DNA of 64,000 nucleotides from Amorphochlora amoebiformis. Its lineage: Eukaryota > Cercozoa > Chlorarachniophyceae. Positions 18,005 through 64,000 of the stretch are shown one piece after another (position 1 is the stretch's first letter; each line of letters opens with the position of its first letter). Position numbers and translations under genes: made by a program. Under the pieces are notes generated by a model. That model worked only from the letters and a program-made list of their open reading frames with translations, had not been told where the DNA came from and ran no database searches. Location of the stretch: the NCBI GenBank assembly GCA_054601695.1, contig BAAHQB010000017.1, positions 62,001 to 126,000 on the forward strand. Reading direction: 5' to 3'.

Positions 18005-18965
18005 AATCCCTACTCACCCTAACCCCAACCCTAACCCGACGCCCTAAGCGCCACCCTAACCCTAACCCTAACCCTAACCCGAACCCAACCCTCGTAGCCC
18101 TAACTCTAACCCTTCTAACCCTAACCCTAACTCTAAGCCTCCTAACCCTAACCCTAACTCTTAACCCCAACCCTAACCCCAACCCTAACCCCAACCCTAA
18201 CCCTAACCCTGACCCTAACCCCAACCCTAACCCTAACCCTAACCCTAACCCTAACCCCAACCCTAACCCCAACCCTAACCCTAACCCCAACCCTAACCCC
18301 AACCCTAACTCTAACCCCAACCCTAACCCCAACCTTAACTCCAACCCTAATCCCAACCCTAACCCTAACCCCAACCCTAACCCTAACCCCAACCCTAACC
18401 TAACCCCAACCCTAACCCCAACCCTAACCCGAACCCTAACCCCAACCCTAACCCCAACCCTAACCCTAACCCCAACCCTAAGCCCAACCCTAACCCTAAC
18501 CCCAACCCTAACCCTAACCCCAACCCAACCACTACCTTAACTTTAACCCAACCCTAACCCCAACCCTAACCCCAACCCTAACTCTACCCCCAACCCTAAC
18601 CCCAACCCTAACCCTAACCCCAGCGTAACCCCAACCCTAACCCCAACCCTACCCTAACCCCCAACCCTAACCCCAACCCTAACCCTAACCCCAACCCTAA
18701 CCCTAACCCCAACCCTAACCCCAACCCTAACCCAACCCAACCCTAACCCCAACCCTAACTCTAACCCCAACCCTAACCCCAACCCTAACCCCAACCCTAA
18801 CCCCAACCCTACCTAACCCTAACCCCAACCCTAACCCCAACCCTAACCCTAACCCCAACTCTAACCCCAACCCTACCTAACCCTAACCCAACCCTAACCC
18901 CAACTCTAACCCTAACCCTAACCCCAACCCTAACCCTAACCCCAATCCTAAGCCTGCCTAATCCT
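18005..18965 (-). repeat. CCCTAA / CCCCAA telomere-like array
   Basis: Nearly a kilobase of ccctaaccctaaccccaa with a dominant 12-base alternation (ccctaa + ccccaa). It has long open frames on both strands (Pro-Asn and Gly-Leu repeats) that are artefacts of the repeat. Followed at 19075-19165 by a short TTAGGG-orientation array. Confidence 0.95.
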
Positions 18966-19289
18966 AGGTGGATATCTTGTTCGTGGTCGGGACATCCCTT
19001 ACTGTTGGGCCTGCCAATAGCGTTGTCTACAGAGTTAACAACAGGTTAACTTGGGTCATGGGTTAAGACTTAGGGTTAAGAGGGTTAGGGTTAGGGTTTA
19101 GGGTTAGGGTCAAGGTTAGGGTTAGGGTTAGGGTCAGGGTAAGTGGTTGAGGGGGATAGGGTTAGGGTGATATGCGAGTGTATAATGCGCACATACATAC
19201 ACAAACATACACAGATATACACATACACACATAAATATACATACACATAGTTGCATAAGGGTGATTGTCAACCGGGAGCCTGTAGGGAG

Positions 19290-19529
19290 CGGCCTTGGAA
19301 TCAAGTAACTACAAATTATATTATGTGTATGTAATATATATATATATATGTGTGTGTATATATCATACAAGTGTATAATAATCGACCTTGGAATCAAGTG
19401 ATGTAACACAACTACAAATCACATTATGTGTATGTAATATAAATATTTCATACACTTGTTTAGTAATCGACCTTGGAATCAAGTGATATAACACAACTAC
19501 AAATCACAATATGTGTACGTAATATGTCA

Positions 19530-19530
<1 letters not shown>
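19290..19530 (+). repeat. Three copies of an 85-93 bp repeat
   Basis: ccttggaatcaagt begins at 19293, 19386 and 19471, each followed by caactacaaatcacattatg-like sequence and a TA run. Noncoding as far as I can see. Confidence 0.85.
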
Positions 19531-19569
<39 letters not shown>

Positions 19570-19779
19570 TAATATATAACTATATACAACATATGCATAT
19601 GTATATTTATATACATATATATATATATACATATGTCTGTGTGTGTGTGTGTACGCACATAAACACACCTATACGTTATTTATATATGATATGCATATTT
19701 ATGTGCAATATCCATCCTATTAGATATGGAAAGTCATCAATTCGAGACGTATTCTGCAGCGGAAACTGCGACGATGTGA

Positions 19780-19796
19780 CACATACACAGAAAGAC

Positions 19797-19841
<45 letters not shown>

Positions 19842-20196
19842 GCACAGAAGACAGACATGACACACACACACACACCCAGAAGACATACATCGAGAGATCA
19901 CTCGGATAAGAGCGAAAGAGACACACAACAGCACAACAGCACACCAGCACAACAGCACAAACAACAGCACAGACGAGAAATATTCGTGAGAGAAGAGATG
20001 AGAAAGAAAGAGAGAGGGGTAGTCTAAGTATTAGGGAAAGAGAGAGAAAAGAGAGATAGAGATCGAGATCGAGAGAGGGAAAAGAAGAGTTGTAACGTTA
20101 GAGGTTAGAGGAACGTTAGAGATTAGAGGAACGTTAGAGATTAGAGGAACGCTAACTGGATTCAAATTTGGTGCTCACAATCTCTCTCTGTAATGT

Positions 20197-20293
<97 letters not shown>

Positions 20294-20350
20294 TTATATA
20301 CATATAGAGTATATATATATATATATATATAGATATATAGATATATATAT

Positions 20351-20386
<36 letters not shown>

Positions 20387-20509
20387 GATATATATATATA
20401 TATATATTATGTATAAAAATGCATAGTTGTTATAAATTGTAAGTTTCCATGTACATTGGTCAGGTTTTCTTAGATCTCGCTCAAAAACTCGGCTGGCTGG
20501 TACATACGC

Positions 20510-20598
<89 letters not shown>

Positions 20599-20690
20599 CG
20601 TATATTTATTTATATATATATATATATATTATATATATATACATATATATATATATAAATATATATATATATTTGTTAACGTCAGCTGTC
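19780..20690. repeat. Mixed microsatellites
   Basis: CA-rich (19860-19880), cagcacaa repeats (19927-19972), GA-rich tract (20000-20090), three copies of an 18-bp aacgttagagattagagg unit (20093-20155), then (TA)n to 20690. Confidence 0.88.
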
Positions 20691-21062
20691 GCACAGTATG
20701 ATCCGGTACGGAATAGGGCAATAATGAAATATCGCGTACCGCACTCGTACATACTACCAGCACTAGACCCCTACTCGACGTTTTTTGCTTCAATCCATTA
20801 GATTTTAGCTAATTCTGCCTGGGAGAACATGGCTATATAGACACAGAATTTTCTAGAACTAGAATTGCTCAAACCTCTCGAATTCCCTCCAACAATTTCT
20901 TCCTGGAGACTTCCGGAGCGTGACATGGTGTGACGGCATGTATTTTCACTTAATACTTTGAAGTCCCGTCACTATCAGGTAGTAGCACCTAGCATCAGTC
21001 AGGTAGTACCGTCTTCGGATCTCCAGCGATCTCCTGCGTATCTCCTTCTTCTTGTGCGAGTT
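20690..21062 (+). repeat. Dispersed repeat, copy 1 (copy 2 at about 39320-39700)
   Basis: The 370 bp between TA runs share ordered pieces with 39320-39700: a gtcagct start, (c)atgacat..cgtgatg.., a tcact/tcacgt..cttaat stretch, cccgt.acta.c..gtagta, and atctccagcgatctcctgcg versus gcaatctgcgggatctcttgcg. Divergence is high; no coding frame is convincing. Confidence 0.5.
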
Positions 21063-21094
21063 ATATCATGTTTGCGTGTGTATAGATGTAAATG

Positions 21095-21108
21095 TATATG
21101 TATAGACG

Positions 21109-21158
<50 letters not shown>

Positions 21159-21421
21159 CATATACACACATAAATATATATATATACATATAAAATTGAG
21201 AGTGTTTGTGTATGTTATATGTATACATATATATGTATGTATACATATATACATATGTATATTTATACATATATATATATATTATATATATATATATATA
21301 TATATTTAGACATATATATATATATATAATATATGCATATATATATATATGTCTAAATATGTACATATAAATATATATTATATACATATCCACACATATG
21401 TACATATACACATATGTGTGT

Positions 21422-21480
<59 letters not shown>

Positions 21481-21754
21481 ATTTTATATATGTGTGTAAT
21501 AGTCTAGATATTATGCACATGAATTCACTTAAATATAAGTGTATGCTTGTGTGTGTGCATGTATTCACTTGAATATATGTGTATGCTTGTGTGTGTGCGT
21601 GTGTGTGTGTGCTTTGAATATAGGTATAATTATGAATCAATTAATATATATACATATATATACATATACATATGTTGTGTATGTTTAGGGCGACCTTGAA
21701 AAATACATAGAACAGATGGCTCCGAAGGCAATATGTTCACTTACACATAAATAT

Positions 21755-21829
<75 letters not shown>

Positions 21830-21936
21830 GTATGTATTTATATATTGTGAATATTTATATATGTATATATATATATATACCCCTTTATAGATGATATATA
21901 TATATATATGAGAGATGCAGATACACGGGTATATAC

Positions 21937-21970
<34 letters not shown>

Positions 21971-22133
21971 AATATATATATATATACATATACATATATA
22001 TATACATGAATGTATATATATATATATATATATATATGAATATTATATATATATATATATATATGTATAACATATATATATATAAGAGCATAAAACCACA
22101 CAATCACGCGCACATGCGCACAAGCACACAACT

Positions 22134-22190
<57 letters not shown>

Positions 22191-22207
22191 ATATGTATAT
22201 AAATATG

Positions 22208-22251
<44 letters not shown>

Positions 22252-22290
22252 ACATATATATATATATATGTGTGTATACATATATATACT
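21095..22290. repeat. TA/CA microsatellite block with one exon inside
   Basis: (TA)n and (TG)n runs around the 21689-21727 exon. A direct repeat of tgtatgcttgtgtgtgtg-like sequence is at 21540 and 21582. Confidence 0.9.
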
Positions 22291-22527
22291 ATTTTGTGTT
22301 GGCATGCTACAGTTCATGATTAGAGTGTAACATATATTCTCTCTCTTTCTTCTCAATGCCAGGAATACATATGTATACATATCTACTATTGTACCGATAC
22401 CTCATATCTAGCATATGCTTAAATGAAATAGATTTCTAACATTGCACCGATATTTCACCAGAGCAGTGAACTCCTCAAGAAGCGCCTGGAGGTTCTAAAG
22501 GCCGAGTCGAAGAAATCTCAGTCATAG
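21689..22527 (+). CDS. Last two exons of a convergent plus-strand gene, product unknown
   Basis: Exon 21689-21727 follows a TTTAG acceptor and encodes [13 protein letters not shown]. Exon 22462-22527 follows CCAG and encodes [20 protein letters not shown] then S and TAG (22525-22527). Both are phase 0 and join in frame into a charged helical tail. The donor after the first exon reads AAG|GCAATA, so this would be a GC-AG intron. I did not find convincing exons further left, because the upstream 2 kb are TA repeats. The gene converges on the giant minus-strand gene, with 563 bp between the two stop codons. Codon choice resembles the giant gene. Function cannot be told from a 34-residue tail. 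Confidence 0.55.
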
Positions 22528-23090
22528 TCATTCCCGACGCCAGCGATCTCAACGCACACACATATCATACATGTGTGTGTATATATTTGTATGTGTATGT
22601 ATATATATATTCATGTATATAGACGTACTAGAGCAACTATGCAGTGTATGATTAAAAATTTTCACAAAGAACCTGATATGTTCGCGGTAACCTCTAGAAC
22701 CTAGGTAACTGTAACTAGTGTAATCTAGGTAATTGGGGTAAGTATTCTAGTACTACAAGTCTAGCAAGTAGTACTACCGGTCATATTATCTAGTAGATAG
22801 TCTAGATAGCAATACGGTAATGATCAAAAGTCAGAAAGGTTTTAACAGTCGAAACAGTTGTAATGGATGAGAAACTTCCAACTCTGCATATTTATAACTA
22901 GATAATACGTGCTCAAACGTTACACTGGATATAAGTTTATGAATTTACTTAGGCCAGACCCTATAGAGACCTAGCTAGTGTCCACAGCGAACTAGCGGGA
23001 CTCCAGCATGCTACCAACCCCGGCCCCTCTGGATAAAGTCTAGATGCCATATTTTCTAGATATTGTAGATATTCTCAAAGTTTGAAGATA
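22528..23090. other. Intergenic region between two convergent genes
   Basis: 563 bp between the plus-strand TAG (22527) and the minus-strand TAG (23091). Unique sequence without long TA runs apart from 22570-22610; it should hold both 3' untranslated regions. I cannot place polyadenylation sites. Confidence 0.6.
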
Positions 23091-63682
<40,592 letters not shown>

Positions 63683-63762
63683 CTAATTAGGAAGGAGAAA
63701 TATTAGAGCAATCTATATAAATATAGATATAAATATTACATACACCTACATGTATAATATAT

Positions 63763-63803
<41 letters not shown>

Positions 63804-63834
63804 TTGGGAGTTGGTATAATGATACATAAAATAT

Positions 63835-63868
<34 letters not shown>

Positions 63869-64000
63869 CATTGTGTACACATTTAAATATGTACATACAT
63901 TGTAAGTATAACATATATTTATATATATATATATATATATGGCGTGTGTATAATATATGTATACATATGTGCATCTGTACATTTATGTATGTAAATCTAT

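Noticed and set aside
18001-18540. 179-codon Pro-Asn/Leu-Thr frame and 131-codon Gly-Leu frame
   Set aside because: Translations of the CCCTAA array, not genes.
19718-19780. Possible plus-strand exon (MESHQFETYSAAETAT)
   Set aside because: Looks protein-like but no neighbouring exon joins in phase and the donor is uncertain.

Overview
This window is nuclear DNA of an intron-dense microbial eukaryote. I cannot name the species. Coding sequence is cut into many short exons (mostly 30-150 nt). Introns and spacers are saturated with (TA)n runs, with CA/TG and poly-purine/pyrimidine tracts, and large TTAGGG/CCCTAA telomere-like arrays occur. Most introns are GT-AG, but one conserved domain needs a GA-AG intron and a neighbouring gene appears to use a GC-AG intron. 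Such splice sites are known from dinoflagellates and their relatives. The telomere-like repeat here is the 6-base TTAGGG type, so I do not push that assignment.

The right two thirds (23091 to beyond 63682, minus strand) hold one giant gene. I rebuilt 94 exons whose phases agree from end to end, giving about 4,046 codons and ending in a TAG at 23091-23093. The 5' end lies beyond the right edge. The protein is a mysterin/RNF213-like AAA+ ubiquitin ligase: the second Walker A (GKPGTSKS), Walker B, sensor region, following AAA segments, and the conserved RNF213 C-terminal region are all present. Between the AAA/hinge part and the C-terminal part, where animal RNF213 has its RING and zinc-finger E3 region, this gene carries a U-box, a WWE domain, two PDZ-like domains, a Tudor-like domain, a UBA domain, a block of four tandem 50-codon repeats, and a basic coiled coil. 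A Tudor-like motif also precedes the AAA module. The apparent design is an ATP-driven ligase whose RING is replaced by a U-box and which has gained readers for ubiquitin (UBA), ADP-ribose-type marks (WWE) and peptides (PDZ). This is the most notable content of the window.

The left third (1 to about 22.4 kb) is gene-poor: TA microsatellites, a 52-bp minisatellite (about 6.85-8.04 kb), a near-identical 71-bp minisatellite (12.95-13.43 kb), and alternating CCCTAA and TTAGGG arrays (14-19.2 kb). Within it I can support a small two-exon minus-strand gene (10018-10624, 133 codons, function unknown), a decayed plus-strand coding region (about 1576-2036), and the last two exons of a plus-strand gene (21689-22527) that converges on the giant gene. 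A decayed non-LTR retrotransposon fragment sits in the intron that splits the U-box (about 49.74-50.13 kb).
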